From Mycobacteriales bacterium (lineage in GTDB: Bacteria > Actinomycetota > Actinomycetes > Mycobacteriales > SCTD01): 64,000 nucleotides of DNA. Numbering within the stretch: the stretch's first letter is position 1; every line of letters starts with the position of its first letter. Shown here piece after piece: positions 1-9,766 of the stretch. The translations under genes were made by a program, and so were the position numbers. The stretch covers positions 130,319-194,318 of the forward strand of contig JAUJOY010000005.1 of assembly GCA_030447385.1 (NCBI GenBank). Reading direction: 5' to 3'. The notes below the pieces were generated by a model. It was not told the DNA's origin. It searched no databases and worked only from the letters and a program-made list of their open reading frames with translations.

Positions 1-256
1 GGTCTCGCAGGCGCCCTAGCCGGTGCGGACGTCAGGGCGAACCTGTCGCGCATCAGAGGGTCGCTCGACCGGGGCACGGCGATACCGTGCGTCTTGTGGA
101 GCAGCCAGCACTGTCCCTTGCCGCTCGCCGATGCTGTCATCTTTCTGATCGGCTTCCTGGAGCTGAATGACGAGGAGGTGCTGAGCGACCCGGACATGTC
201 GTCGCCGCCCTGGAGGGCGCGAGCTTTGAAACTCAGGAGTTACCGCGGGAGCAAAG

Positions 257-385
257 GTGGGCCTGTCGGAGCGCGCGGGACAGCTCGCCGCCCAGGCCGA
301 GCGGCGGCAACAAGATCCGGACGCCGTCGCCTTTCTGCGGAACTTCAGCACTGCAACAGGGCTGTTCGACGAGGCAGACTCCTGA
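257..385 (+). CDS. possible small protein, 42 aa
   Basis: A GTG-started frame of 42 codons ending in TGA reads as a compact charged helix (begins VGLSERAGQLAAQAERR, ends TGLFDEADS). It has the size and composition of a small type II antitoxin or DNA-associated peptide, but I recognise no family. There is no toxin-like partner next to it. Only weak purine-rich sequence precedes the GTG. The call rests on its protein-like composition alone and is tentative. The 256 bases before it show nothing I can support. Confidence 0.3.
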   Translation: MGLSERAGQLAAQAERRQQDPDAVAFLRNFSTATGLFDEADS

Positions 386-521
386 CAGGCGGTTGTGCCA
401 CCCCGCCAGGGCGCAGGCGTCAGTCAGGCGCGGACAATGCGGTCGGCAGGTTCAGCGCGATCCTCCGCCTGCCACAGAGCATCTCCCGTGGGCACACGCG
501 GGCGGGTAGAAGGAGCGGCGC

Positions 522-941
522 ATGCTCGAGTTCGGTCACCGCAAGGACCATCTCCGACTTGAAGCGGTGGAACGCAACGACGACGACTTCATTCTGGAGG
601 CCCGTGTGCGGGTCGATCACTTCACCGCACGCAGCGGCTGCAACGTCACGCTCGAGCAGATCCAGCTGTGGGGGGCGCAGCTTGAAGAAATCCACCAGAC
701 GCTGACCGGAGAGGCTGTGCTGGCCAGGCCAGCATTCCGCATCGCCGTGTCGGGAGACGGAGCGGGTCACGTGACGGTCCACGGCGAGCTCGACAGCTAC
801 AAGGGGTGGGGTCACGGGGAGCGTGCGGTGCTCCAGTTCACACTGCCGCCGCTGGATCAGACCTACCTGCCGGCAGCCATCGCATGGGTCGACCGCGTTG
901 TCGTGATGGAGCAGGCGACCGGCGGATGCCGCGACGAGTGA
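522..941 (+). CDS. WapI/DUF6228-family-like protein
   Basis: A 139-residue soluble protein with no signal peptide or membrane segment. The ATG at 522 follows a good ribosome binding site (AGAAGGAG). The pattern resembles the WapI immunity/DUF6228 family: a short beta-rich start (MLEFGHRKDHLRL), a middle LxGEAxL segment (LTGEAVLARPAFRIAV), then GHVTVHGELD and a C-terminal DQTYLPAAIAWVD motif. In that family some members protect against contact-dependent toxins. No toxin gene is visible here, so an immunity role is only a family inference. It stands alone, between featureless sequence and the IS1380 end. The codon pattern is continuous and there is no frameshift. Confidence 0.7.
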   Translation: MLEFGHRKDHLRLEAVERNDDDFILEARVRVDHFTARSGCNVTLEQIQLWGAQLEEIHQTLTGEAVLARPAFRIAVSGDGAGHVTVHGELDSYKGWGHGERAVLQFTLPPLDQTYLPAAIAWVDRVVVMEQATGGCRDE

Positions 942-1032
942 GTCGGGTGCTCACCAGAGCGAGATCGAGCGGGACCGCCACCGGGACAACCTCCGACCAG
1001 GAGGAAGCCGCTCGGCCCGCCATAGGTGCGCC

Positions 1033-2683
1033 CTTAGCCTCGATCCACCGACGATCTTGATGCGTCGAGCGTGGCGTAACGCGAAGATGCCCTTGTCCGG
1101 CAACAGAATCGGGCTTGCTGAAGGACCGATCTGACTGCCTCACGAAGGGCATCTCGCGGATGCGACTGTCTCACACCTGCTCGGTGGCGGCGGCGAGCTT
1201 CGATGAGCCGAATCTGGTGTCGGCCGCCGGACTGATCCCGGTGCTGCGTCTTGCCAGCGACGCCGGGCTCGGCGAGCTGGCCGGGCAACTGCTGACGGTG
1301 CCGACGGACAAGGGCGCGAACGCCGGCGGCAAGGTCACCGCGCTGGTGGCCGGGATGCTCGCCGGCGCCGACTCGATCGATGACATGGCGCTGCTGCGGC
1401 ACGGCGCGATGGGCAAGCTGTTCGACCAGCCCTACGCCCCGTCGACGCTGGGTTCGTTCCTGCGCTCGTTCACCTTCGGCCACGTCCGCCAGCTCGACGC
1501 GGTCGCATCGCCCCGACCGGCCTGGCCAAGCGCACCGATCTGCTGCCGGGGCTGGACGGGACGGTGCTGGTCGATGCGACGACTCGATCGTCGAGGTGCA
1601 CGGGCATGCCAAGCAGGGCGCCGGCTTCGGCTACACCCGAGTGCGCGGGTTGAACATGCTGCTGGCCACGGCCAGCACCGCCTCGGCCGCGCCGGTGGTC
1701 GTCGCGCAGCGGCTGCGCAAGGGCTCGTGCGGATCACCGCGCGGCGCGAAGCGGCTGGTTGACGCGCTGAGACAGTCCGTTCGCTGCGTCCCGACCGGGC
1801 ACCGGACCGGTGCTGGTGCGGGCGGACTCGGCCTTCTACGGCAGCCCCACGATCGGCGCTGCGGTCCGTGCCGGCGCGCAGGTCTCCGTGACGGTCCGAT
1901 GACCCCGAACATCAAAGCCGCCATCGCGAGCATCGCCGACGACGCGTGGACCACGATCGAGTACACCGACGCGATCCGCGACGAGGACACCGGCGAGCTG
2001 ATCTCCAGCGCTGAGGTCGCCGAGGTCGGGTTCACCGCGTTCGCCTCCGGCAACAAGGCCGACCGGGTGCCCGGACGGCTGGTCGTGCGCCGAATACCGG
2101 ACTTCAACGCCCCCGCCGATCCGAACCAGGCTTCGCTGTTCGAGCTCTGGCGCTTCCACGCCTTCTTCTACCACCAGCGACCCCGAGGTCCTGAACACGG
2201 TCGCGGCGGACAAGACCCACCGCGCACACGCGATCATCGAGCAGGTCCACGCCGACCTCAAGAACAGCGCCCTGGCGCACCTTCCATCAGGGAAGTTCCA
2301 CGCCAACAGCGCCTGGCTCGTCCTGGCCGTCATGGCGTTCAACCTCACCCGCGCTGCCGGCACTTGGCCGGCGGCCGGTCGCACGTGCGACGACCGGCAC
2401 CATCCGACGAACCCTGATCAGCGTCCCAGCCCGGATCGCGTCCGCACGAAGACGACTGCACCTGCCCAAGAACTGGCCCTGGGAGACGCAGTGGACAGAG
2501 GTGTTCACCCGCACCTGCGGCCCTCCCCGCGCAGCGACTTCCTGACCACCCGCCGCACCGGCACAACAAGGACCTGGACAACCCGACAACCGCGGTCGGT
2601 CGATCAGACACGCCCACACCGCCGACCCGCCACTCAAGATCACCTAGGCGCGGCGTCCCAGCCCGTCGGTGGATCGGGCTTAG
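1033..2683. mobile_element. IS1380-family insertion sequence (defective)
   Basis: About 1.65 kb bounded by imperfect terminal inverted repeats of about 20 bp. The left copy is 1033-1053 and the right copy 2664-2683, sharing an exact 13-bp core CGATCCACCGACG plus CT(T/A)AGCC outside it. The element contains a single transposase gene ruined by frameshifts. The size fits IS1380. I could not see the 4-bp target duplication expected for the family. The right end overlaps the stop codon of the convergent phoD gene. Confidence 0.75.
1160..2647 (+). pseudogene. IS1380-family transposase, frameshifted
   Basis: The N-terminus (MRLSHTCSVAAASFDEPNL, then SAAGLIPVLRLASDAGL) is typical of actinobacterial IS1380 transposases. 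The reading frame changes near 1510, 1575, 1740-1880 and 2180. Family landmarks appear in order in successive frames: DSIVEVHGHAKQGAGFGYTR, a RADSAFYGSPTIGAAV stretch, and the last acidic region EQVHADLKNSALAHLPSGKF followed by FNLTRAAG. The C-terminus HTADPPLKIT ends in TAG at 2645-2647. All parts of a full-length protein of about 480 residues are present, so this is either a once-active copy that decayed by small indels or an intact copy with sequencing errors. Confidence 0.82.
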
Positions 2684-4254
2684 ACCGGCTGTGCGCCGGG
2701 CCGGCCCTCCTCGATGACGTAGCTGGCCCTCGTCCGGACCGGGGCCCCCGCCGGCTCACGAAGTCGACGACTCGGAAGTCGACGGTCCAGTCTGTGGCGG
2801 TGACGGTGTTGCTTACGTAGCCCCGGTTGCGGTTGACGAACGTGATGTGCGCGTTCTCGCCGAGCTGTGCTTCGTCATCGGGCTCGATGTCCTGGCCGTC
2901 ACCGCCTGAGGAGATCGACGTCCCGACCAGCTCGGTGGCCACCGTTGCCGATGTCGGGTCGTTGAAGTCAGCCTTGACGTCGCAGACGTAGTTGGCGTGC
3001 ACGTCACCAGTGAGCAGCACCGGGTTAGGGTGCCGGCTCGGACAAGGTGGTCACGCAGACCGTCGCGCTCGATGACGTAGTTGTCCCAGGCGTCGTTGCT
3101 GAAAGCAGTGCCCGGCCCGGCTAGTTGGTCCCGTTGGGAGAAGAACACCTGTTGTGCCAGCACGTTCCACTGGGCGGTCGGTCCGGCCAGGCCCTGGCGC
3201 AACCAGCTCCCCTGCTCGGCACCGAGAAGGGTGCGGCCAGGATCGGTACGCTGCGCGTCGGCGGCCTGGTCGCTGCGGTACTGGCGGGTGTCGAGCACGT
3301 GGAAGTCAACGAGCCTGCCGAAGGTCAGCCGTCGATAGAGCTGGATGTCGATTCCCCGCGGCAGCGACGACCGGCGCAGGGGCAGATGCTCGTAGTAGGC
3401 CTGGAAGGCCGCCGCCCGGCGGGCCAGGAAAACCTGCGCTGGCTGCCTCTGCAGGTCCTGCGGCATCTCATCCGCCCAGTTGTTGTTCAACTCGTGGTCG
3501 TCGAACACCACGATCCACGGGAACGCGGCATGGCAGGCTTGCAGGTCGGTGTCGGTCTTGTACTGGGCGTGCCGGCGACGGTAGTCATCCAGGCTGACCG
3601 CTTCCCCTTTCCCCTCGTGCTGCCGTGGCGGATCCGACGTCGGTGCCCCCTCGTAGATGTAGTCGCCGAGCTGCACCACCAAGTCCAGATCCTCCTCAGC
3701 CATGTGCGCATGGGCCGTGAAGAACCCACCGGCGAAGCTCTGGCACGACGTGAACGCGAATGCCAGCCGGTCCACGCGTGCGCCAGGGGCCGGGGCGGTC
3801 TTCGTCCGACCGACCGGGCTGATCTCCGAGCCGGCCCGGAAGCGGTAGAAGTACTCCGCCGCAGGGCGCAGGCCGCTCACTTCGGCGTGCACCGAGTGCG
3901 CGAGCTCCGGCCGTGCCAGCTCAGTGCCCTCGGCCACCACCTGACGGAAGCGCTCGTCGTCCGCCACCTGCCACTCAACGGGCACCGGCCGGTCGGGCAT
4001 CCCCCTCGCCCGTCCTCGGCGAAGGGACGCGGCGCCAGCCGCGTCCAGAGCACCACCCCATCGGACAGTGGATCACCCGAAGCGACCCCGAGCGCGAACG
4101 GGGCCCGGACGGAAACCAGGCTGGACTGCCCCGACCTCGACCGCCCGAGCAGCGCCGCGGCGCCGAGCGTGCCTGCCCCGGCGGCGCCGTCCACCAGCAG
4201 CTGGCGCCGCGACAACGACCCTCGGCTTCGCGGGAAAGCGACTGGTTCGGGCAT
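2680..4254 (-). pseudogene. phoD: PhoD-family alkaline phosphatase, frameshifted
   Basis: A secreted metallophosphoesterase (PhoD/TAT type) that would release phosphate from organic esters outside the cell. The ATG at 4254 starts MPEPVAFPRSRGSLSRRQLL with a twin-arginine signal (SRRQLL then a small-residue hydrophobic stretch). The PhoD N domain follows (FALGVASGDPLSDGVVLWTR), then a frame change near 4000. The long catalytic part has FTSCQSF, QLGDYIYEG, FDDHELNNNW and LDTRQYR. A second change near 3017 leads to LLTGDVHANYVCDVKAD. A third near 2763 leads to a normal C-terminus ending RPGAQPV and TAA at 2680-2682. Total length is about 525 codons, as expected for the family. Three indels break it. 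The stop codon lies inside the IS1380 inverted repeat. Confidence 0.85.
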
Positions 4255-4537
4255 CGGCAACGTCCCACATGTGAGAGTTGAGCGTCCACTTCTCCCGAGA
4301 GAGAGAGGATCGGGCGGTCCCAGACACCATCTAAGCCCCCTGAGCCAAACAGGAGGCGCCGGCTGCTTCACGGCACAGAGCTGGGGGCAGGACGTTCCGA
4401 GTGAACTACTCGCCGACGATCATGTCGCTGTCCGCGCCGCTGACGTCTGTGCGTGCCAGTTACCAGGACGACGATCTTGCGGCTGCTCCTAGGCAGGCCG
4501 AACGAGCCGATCGGCAAATGAGCACACCTAGACGACG

Positions 4538-4735
4538 CTATTCGGCGGTGACGAGCGCCTTCACGCTCTCGTACTCCTCCCGGCACGCGGGGCAGCCGAC
4601 CAGGTGCGCCTGCATGCCCGGGACGGTGGCGTCGGCGTGACCGCCGAGCACCTGGGCGTCGGGAGCGGTCAAGCTCGTCGAAGCACACCTCACGGGAGAC
4701 TTCAGGCTCGCCGGCTCCCAGAAGGCTGCGCAGCC
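4538..4735 (-). pseudogene. zf-HC2-like domain remnant
   Basis: On the minus strand two frames together read VSREVCFDELD, then PGMQAHLVGCPACREEYESV and a short tail to TAG at 4538. This matches the putative zinc-finger HC2 domain (H-x3-C-x2-C) of anti-sigma factors and related small proteins. No start codon, no membrane segment and a frame change near 4640 are seen, so it is a fragment. It lies head to head with another gene remnant, suggesting a scarred region. Confidence 0.5.
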
Positions 4736-4740
4736 ACGAC

Positions 4741-4998
4741 GCCGGCCGCGATCTCGTCGCGCGCGGCGACCTCAGCCGCGCAGACGAACCGCTCGTCGCG
4801 TTCTTCCTCCGCGCCGGCTCACTCGCCGCCGTCCTGACGGTCAACAACGGCAAGCAGCTGCGCCGCGCGCAGCACCTGATCGGCCATCCGGTCGACCCGG
4901 CGGTGCTGGCCGACCCCCGGCGTCGACCTGCGCCAGGTCGCGCCGCTGGTCACCGCCGGCCACGACCCCCACCCCAACCGAGAAGGCGAGTCGCGTGA
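4741..4998 (+). pseudogene. C-terminal remnant of an FAD-dependent reductase
   Basis: The frame reads VAFFLRAGSLAAVLTVNNGK followed by QLRRAQHLIGHPVDPAVLAD. This is the Reductase_C domain that ends ferredoxin/rubredoxin reductases of the pyridine nucleotide-disulphide family. The whole FAD- and NAD-binding body is absent upstream, so only about 80 residues remain. A base change near 4915 shifts the natural tail (GVDLRQVAPLVTAGHD) into another frame. The TGA at 4996 overlaps the GTG of the next gene (GTGA), a junction type common in actinobacterial operons. The parent gene was probably co-transcribed with the DUF2231 gene. Confidence 0.6.
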
Positions 4999-5504
4999 GG
5001 CCGTTCGACCAGATCCCCAAGCTCGAGCGCGTCACCGCCTTCGACGCGCCGGCAGGTGTGCTGGACACACTCTCGGGCGTCATCTCCCGTCCTGACCGGC
5101 TTCGAGCTGCGCTGGCCGGGGAGTCGTTCGGGCACTCCGCCCACCCGATGCTGGTCCAGATCCCGATCGGCGCCTAGGTCTCCGCCGGGTGGCTCGACTG
5201 CCTGCCGCGGACCGAGAAGTCGGCGACGGTCCTCACCGCGGTCGGCATCGCGTCCGCGCTCCCGGCGGTCGCCGCGGGCCTGGTCGACTACGGCACGCTG
5301 GACCGTCAGACCAGGCGCATCGCCGTCGTCCACTCCGCCGCGAACACGATCAGCCTGATCTGCCAGACCCTGTCCCTGCGCGACCGCATGACCGGCCGGT
5401 TGCGCCGCGGCCAGTGGATCGGGCTCGCCGGGACGATCACGCTGTCCGTCGGCGGGGTGCTCGGCGGGCATCTGGCCCACAAGCTCCCCGCCCGACGCGT
5501 CTGA
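4995..5504 (+). pseudogene. DUF2231 membrane protein with in-frame stop
   Basis: The GTG at 4995 opens MRPFDQIPKLERVTAFDAPA and continues to GESFGHSAHPMLVQIPIGA, then an in-frame TAG at 5175-5177. The same frame carries on after the stop with SAGWLDCLPRTEKSATVLTA, ALPAVAAGLVDYGTLD, VVHSAANTISL and a last hydrophobic stretch to TGA at 5504. Together these form a typical four-helix DUF2231 membrane protein of about 169 residues. Relatives have Trp at the stop position, so TGG to TAG is the simplest explanation. The rest of the frame is free of damage, suggesting a recent nonsense change or a base-call error. Function of the family is unknown. Confidence 0.8.
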
Positions 5505-5573
5505 GCAGCACGCCGCGACGCCTGGAAGGCGCCATGAGCGCGGGCACGTCGATGCGCGGGTACTCCTACCGGG

Positions 5574-6440
5574 GTGCAAGCTGTGCTGCTGATCCTGCTC
5601 CTCGTTGCCGCATGTGGATCAGCGCCCGCCCAGACGGTGCCTCTTTCGTACTCTCTGTCCGGCTCAGGCCCAGTCGTGGTGCTGCTGCACGGTCACCCGC
5701 AGACCGCAGCGTCCTGGCGGGAAGTCGTTCCCGCCCTGGCTCGCAACTACCGGGTCCTGGTTGTCGACCAGCGCGGCCAGGGCGCCTCCCCGGCGCCCGA
5801 CGTCGGCTATGACGCGCGTACCCGAGCCGGTGACCTTGCCGCCCTGATGCGCCGGCTGGACGTGCGGAGCGCAGCCGTGGTCGGAACCGACCTGGGGGCG
5901 CACACGGCGTACGCATTGGCCGCTGACCACCCAGACCTGGTCATGCGACTGGTCGTTCTCGAGGCCGTCCTGCCGGGGACCCATGCCGCGGCCGGGCCGC
6001 TGTCCGCGCCACACATCGCCCGGCACGCGAACGTGCAAACCATGGTGCAGCGCACCCGAGGACACGAGGACACGCACGTACGCGACTTCGTCTGCGCCGG
6101 GCGCGACCCCTGTCCCTACCCACCGGACCTGCTCACCGAGGCTGCGCAGTCGCTACGTCAACCAGGCCACCTGGCCGGGGCCTTCCGGCCGTACACGCCG
6201 CTGGCGCAGGCAGCGGACAAGCCGTCCCGGCTCGACGTCCCCGTGCTCGCGGTAGGTGGAGAGCGCGGTGTCGGTTCCCTACCGGCGCAGAGCCTGCGGG
6301 AGGTCGCGGCTGATGTGACCGAGGTGGTGGTCCCGGGAGCGACCCACTGGCTCGCAGAGGAGCACCCGGCCCAGCTGCTGGCCGCCCTCGAGCCGTTCCT
6401 GGCGCGCATGGATCAACGCTCGTCCGCTCCAGCCAGATAA
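5574..6440 (+). CDS. alpha/beta hydrolase, putative lipoprotein
   Basis: A 288-residue alpha/beta-hydrolase-fold enzyme. The GTG start gives a short hydrophobic leader (MQAVLLILLLVAAC) whose lipobox-like VAAC suggests anchoring as a lipoprotein. The oxyanion segment is HGHPQTAASW. The nucleophile elbow is VGTDLGAHTA, with Asp rather than Ser, as in epoxide hydrolases and dehalogenases. The catalytic His is in GATHWLAEEHP near residue 262. Asp at the nucleophile points to an epoxide hydrolase or haloacid/haloalkane-type reaction, but the substrate cannot be read from the sequence. An internal ATG further in would give a cytoplasmic form, so export is not certain. The gene is intact and single. 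Confidence 0.8.
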   Translation: MQAVLLILLLVAACGSAPAQTVPLSYSLSGSGPVVVLLHGHPQTAASWREVVPALARNYRVLVVDQRGQGASPAPDVGYDARTRAGDLAALMRRLDVRSAAVVGTDLGAHTAYALAADHPDLVMRLVVLEAVLPGTHAAAGPLSAPHIARHANVQTMVQRTRGHEDTHVRDFVCAGRDPCPYPPDLLTEAAQSLRQPGHLAGAFRPYTPLAQAADKPSRLDVPVLAVGGERGVGSLPAQSLREVAADVTEVVVPGATHWLAEEHPAQLLAALEPFLARMDQRSSAPAR

Positions 6441-6776
6441 GCGGGTCAGCTGATCCCGTGGAGCGCATATGCGCAGGTCAAGTGATGCCTCGTGGTGTCC
6501 CGTCAAGATCGTCGTGACGCCTCATGGCAGCCAGTTCTGGCACGTGGCTGGCACACCGCCGCCGCGGCTGCCGGTTGTGGCTCAGCCCGTCAAGACGGGG
6601 CCCGCCTCCTCCGTCGCCGGAGGTGGTGCAGGGCATCTGCGGCGACACGCGCCGGCCGCAACCCAGCGACGATCTCTCCGGTCCATCGTTGTGCCGCTCC
6701 TACGACCAGCCCGCCCTTACGCGGACAACGTCGACGCCACCGTCCGCGCGGCCCTCCGCCACATCGCCCTCGGGCC
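6441..6776. other. no confident gene
   Basis: About 336 bases between the hydrolase and the thioredoxin remnant. One short stretch near 6715-6785 translates into a protein-like piece (DNVDATVRAALRHIALGPHA) but has no start, no stop in phase and no recognised family. I see no RNA gene, repeat or convincing promoter. Confidence 0.3.
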
Positions 6777-7226
6777 TCACGCGACTACCCCTGGGTGCCG
6801 CCAGTTGGGTCGCCGACGAGATCGTCGGCTCGTGAGTCCGACCTGCAACGCGGTGGAGCGTCGCCTCCAGGTGGCCTCGGGTGACAGCTCGAGGGAGCGG
6901 CCGATCTCGCTGCCGTCCGGGCCGAAGACCACCAGCGTTGGGATGCTGCGGATCTGCAGCAGCTCGGTGATCCGCGTATTGGCGTCGATGTCGCAGGAGC
7001 CGAAGAGCACGTCGCCCGTGTGCGCTGCTGCCGCGGCCTCGAACACTGGCGTGAACTGCGGCACGGCCCGCACCAGGCGGCCCAGAAGGCGACGACCGTG
7101 AACCCGCCTGCGGTCAGCGCGTGGAAGTTCTCGTCGGTGATGGCCAGGACCGACGAGTGGCCGTGCCGGGCCTGAGGGCCGACTCTGCCGGGGTCGGGGC
7201 GGGGGTGGCTGACGGCGGCTGAACAT
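6777..7226 (-). pseudogene. thioredoxin-fold protein, frameshifted
   Basis: A thiol-disulphide exchange protein of the thioredoxin family. The ATG at 7226 is preceded by GAGGAG and opens MFSRRQPPPPRPRQSRP. The frame then shifts and reads LAITDENFHALTAGGFTVVA followed by FWAAWCGPCR, the classic WCGPC redox site. A second shift returns to QFTPVFEAAAAAHTGDVLF, DANTRITELLQIRSIPTLVV (with the cis-Pro) and FGPDGSEIGR. Every core element is present in order, so the protein would work if the two indels near 7060 and 7150 were corrected. The Pro/Arg-rich N-terminal 30 residues are unusual for thioredoxin. The C-terminal end is uncertain. Confidence 0.75.
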
Positions 7227-8505
7227 CAGGTGCTCCTCATGACGGTTGCGGCAACCTCGGGGTCTGGGGACATCCGGCCCAAGGGGGCCAGTACCAGGAC
7301 CTCCCCTGTCGTGATGGACGCTCTGCGCGCGCCGGCGGATGTCGGCGCCGGAGGAGCTCCAGCAGCGCGTGTGGGTCTGCTGCGGCTGCCGCTGTTGGGC
7401 ATTGCCGTCCTACGGCGGGGCTCGGCCCTGACACGGTCGACGGCGTTTGCGGTGGGAAGGACGACAAGCCACCTCTACTTCCCGTGCAACCAGGTAGGTC
7501 GTGTCGCCCGGCGCCTGCACCACATCTCCAGGAGGCCTTCTGCGCGCCGTCCTCGGCGCGCGCGCGCCCTGGCAGATCCAGCCGTGCGTGGGACAGGCGC
7601 CCCCAAGCGTGCCGCTCGTAGAACGTCTCGATTCCAGCGTCTCCCGGGGCACACCGGTTCGGTGCAGCGTTGTCTCCCGCGGCTTCCTGGTGCGATCGAC
7701 GCGCTCATGAGTGTTCGGCCTGCCGAGGGGCGGCGAGCATCGGAGAAAGTCGCGGGCGAGTTCACGAGCCGCCGCGGCGGCCATAGCCGCGTGTGTGCGG
7801 CGCAGGACGTCCAGGCGGCGACGCGGCCCATCTGGCCATCCCGCGCCCCGTCGGCGCGGGCCAGGAACTCCTCCCGCAGCCTCCTCGCCGCGTTCCGCGC
7901 GTCACCTGGCGGACGATCCTGTCGCCCGCCATAGCGAGCAAAGCCGCGCTGGCGGGCGTGAGCCGGTAACGCCGGCACGGGCAGGAAGAGCCGCGCGCAG
8001 CCGAGGACGCGCTCAGCAGACATGGGCGCCTCCAGGCGGAGAGCAGGCGGCCGGACGGCCCGCCTGTCGTCACCGCATGGTCTGGACGGCGCGCGCCCGA
8101 AGCGCGCACCGCGAACGATAACGCCCACCGGATGATCTCGCCAGCGGATCGCCTCCCTGGGTTGCCTGACCCTGGCCGGGCAGGTGCAGCCTGCGGCTGT
8201 CGGGAAGTGCTGGACCAGAGGTTCCAGTTCAGGGACCTGTGCTGCGCCACCTACGAAGCCTGGCTGCGAATCAGTGCCTTCCGCACCTCATCCATAGGCG
8301 ATGCTCCGGACGGTCAGGTTCGAGTTGCTGTTCGAGCGGCGCCGCACACCGGGCAAGACGCAACGGATGGACGTCTTCGGGATCTGACCGGCTGGGAAGA
8401 TGCCCTGGTAGGGGCGGGGGCGGCTCAGCGGCCGTCGGGCCCGGAACTCCGGCTGAGCGTCCTGATGCTGCATCCGCGTCCACAAGATGAGCGAGCGAGC
8501 TCCGG
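7227..8505. other. no confident gene; coding-like fragments on minus strand
   Basis: About 1.28 kb without an intact gene. On the minus strand several pieces look like protein but sit in different frames: YRLTPASAALLAMAGDRIVR near 7930-7990, AARRLREEFLARADGA near 7850-7900, AAAAARELARDFL near 7740-7785 and ETFYERHAWGRLSHARLDL near 7570-7630. They could be parts of one or two decayed or badly read genes between about 7500 and 8035. I recognise no family. No RNA gene or repeat was seen. Confidence 0.3.
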
Positions 8506-8823
8506 TCAGCCCCAGAAGACGCAGGTCGGGTCGCGGTCGATCTCCATCAGCAGATCCTCGACGTGCGCGGATCGCGGCAGCCGGTCGTAGAGGTGGAAGC
8601 GCAGGTTGGGGTCGCGCCAGTACAGCGTCCACGTCTTGGCCGCCTTGGCGTACCGCAGCCTGGCGATGGGGAGGCTGGTCCACTCTCGGCCCGACGTCGT
8701 CCCGCAGGGCGGCCGACGTTCGATGATCGTCAAGTGTCGCGCTCCCGTCTCGCACTCGACTCGGACCTGGTGTCGAGCCCGTTCAGGCACGCGCGCTGCG
8801 CACCCCCGCTGAACCCGTGCCAC
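8506..8823 (-). CDS. DUF3024 domain protein
   Basis: A protein of about 105 residues matching DUF3024: an N-terminal helix (VQRGCAARVPERARHQVRVE), then HLTIIERRPP, REWTSLPIARLRY, TWTLYWRDPNLRFHLYD and the typical ending EIDRDPTCVFWG at the stop. Family members are small cytoplasmic proteins of unknown function. The GTG at 8823 gives a start close to where relatives begin, but the frame stays open upstream and no strong ribosome binding site is visible. The start is therefore uncertain. It is divergent from the RibD-like gene that begins at 8953. Confidence 0.75.
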   Translation of the reverse strand: MARVQRGCAARVPERARHQVRVECETGARHLTIIERRPPCGTTSGREWTSLPIARLRYAKAAKTWTLYWRDPNLRFHLYDRLPRSAHVEDLLMEIDRDPTCVFWG

Positions 8824-8952
8824 GTCCAGGCAGCGCCGCTCGGGCCGGCGGCGCACAGCCGGCACCGTGGGCGCCGGTGTTGGTGCAGGATCGATGATCG
8901 AGCCCGCACGGGACGTCTGACACAGGACGTGAGGCGCAATGACGGGAGTCTC

Positions 8953-9600
8953 ATGAAGCAGCAGCTGCTGCGGGTGCAGAACTTCACCGTCTCCGGCGAC
9001 GGCTTCGGCGCCGGCGAGCCGCAGAGCCTGGAGCGCCCGTTCGGGCACGCCGAACCCAGCGCCTTCTTCGCATGGGCGGGTGCCACGGCGAGCTGGCCGA
9101 ACCGGACCGAACCTGGCGGCAGCCGGGGTATCGACGACTACTTCACCCGGGACTTCAGCCGCAACATCGGGGCGGAGATCGTGGGCCGCAACAAGTTCAG
9201 CCCGCTGCGAGGCCCGTGGCAGGACGAGGAGTGGAAGGGCTGGTGGGGTGATGAGCCGCCGTTCGGCACCCCCGTCTTCGTCCTGACTCACCACTCGCGG
9301 CCCTCCTTCAGCCTCGGCGCCACCACCTTCCACTTCGTCTCGGGCGAGCCGACTGACGTCCTCGCACGCGCCCGTGCCGCTGCCGACGGACGAGACGTAC
9401 GGTTAGGCGGCGGCGCGCAGACCATCCGCGAGTTCCTCGACGCCGACCTTGTGGACACCCTGCACGTCGCGGTCTGCCCGATCCGTCTCGGATCGGGCAG
9501 TCGACTGTGGCAGTCACCGACGGAGCTCGACGACCGCTTTCACCGCGAAGAGGTACCCAGCCCAGCCGGCGTCGTCCACCACTTGCTCTGGCGACGCTGA
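8953..9600 (+). CDS. RibD C-terminal/dihydrofolate reductase-like protein
   Basis: A 215-residue protein of the RibD_C (dihydrofolate reductase-like) superfamily, which binds NADPH and reduces pterin- or pyrimidine-like substrates; the substrate here is unknown. The ATG at 8953 follows GACGGGAG. Visible features are an N-terminal beta strand (LLRVQNFTVSGDGFGAG), the GRNKFSP turn, the PVFVLTHHSRPSF strand, LGGGAQTIREFLDADLVDTL with its nucleotide-binding Gly cluster, and the HVAVCPIRLGSG segment. Length and order are normal for the stand-alone actinobacterial version. The gene is intact and stands alone. Confidence 0.85.
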   Translation: MKQQLLRVQNFTVSGDGFGAGEPQSLERPFGHAEPSAFFAWAGATASWPNRTEPGGSRGIDDYFTRDFSRNIGAEIVGRNKFSPLRGPWQDEEWKGWWGDEPPFGTPVFVLTHHSRPSFSLGATTFHFVSGEPTDVLARARAAADGRDVRLGGGAQTIREFLDADLVDTLHVAVCPIRLGSGSRLWQSPTELDDRFHREEVPSPAGVVHHLLWRR

Positions 9601-9766
9601 ACGTCAGGTGAGTGCCGGCACCCGCAGTGCACGGGACCGACGCCCGTGGGCGCCGCTCTGACCCTGTCCGCGGGGCCTGGGGGGCGGGGCAGGTGGAGGC
9701 AGCCGGCTCACTGGTTCGCCTGCCCGCGGCACGTCGGACGCGGCGCGGCCGGGGAATGCGGGTTCG

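Noticed and set aside
5175-5177. Stop codon reassignment or selenocysteine/pyrrolysine readthrough
   Set aside because: TAG and TGA end many intact genes in the window, and no associated RNA structure or machinery was seen.
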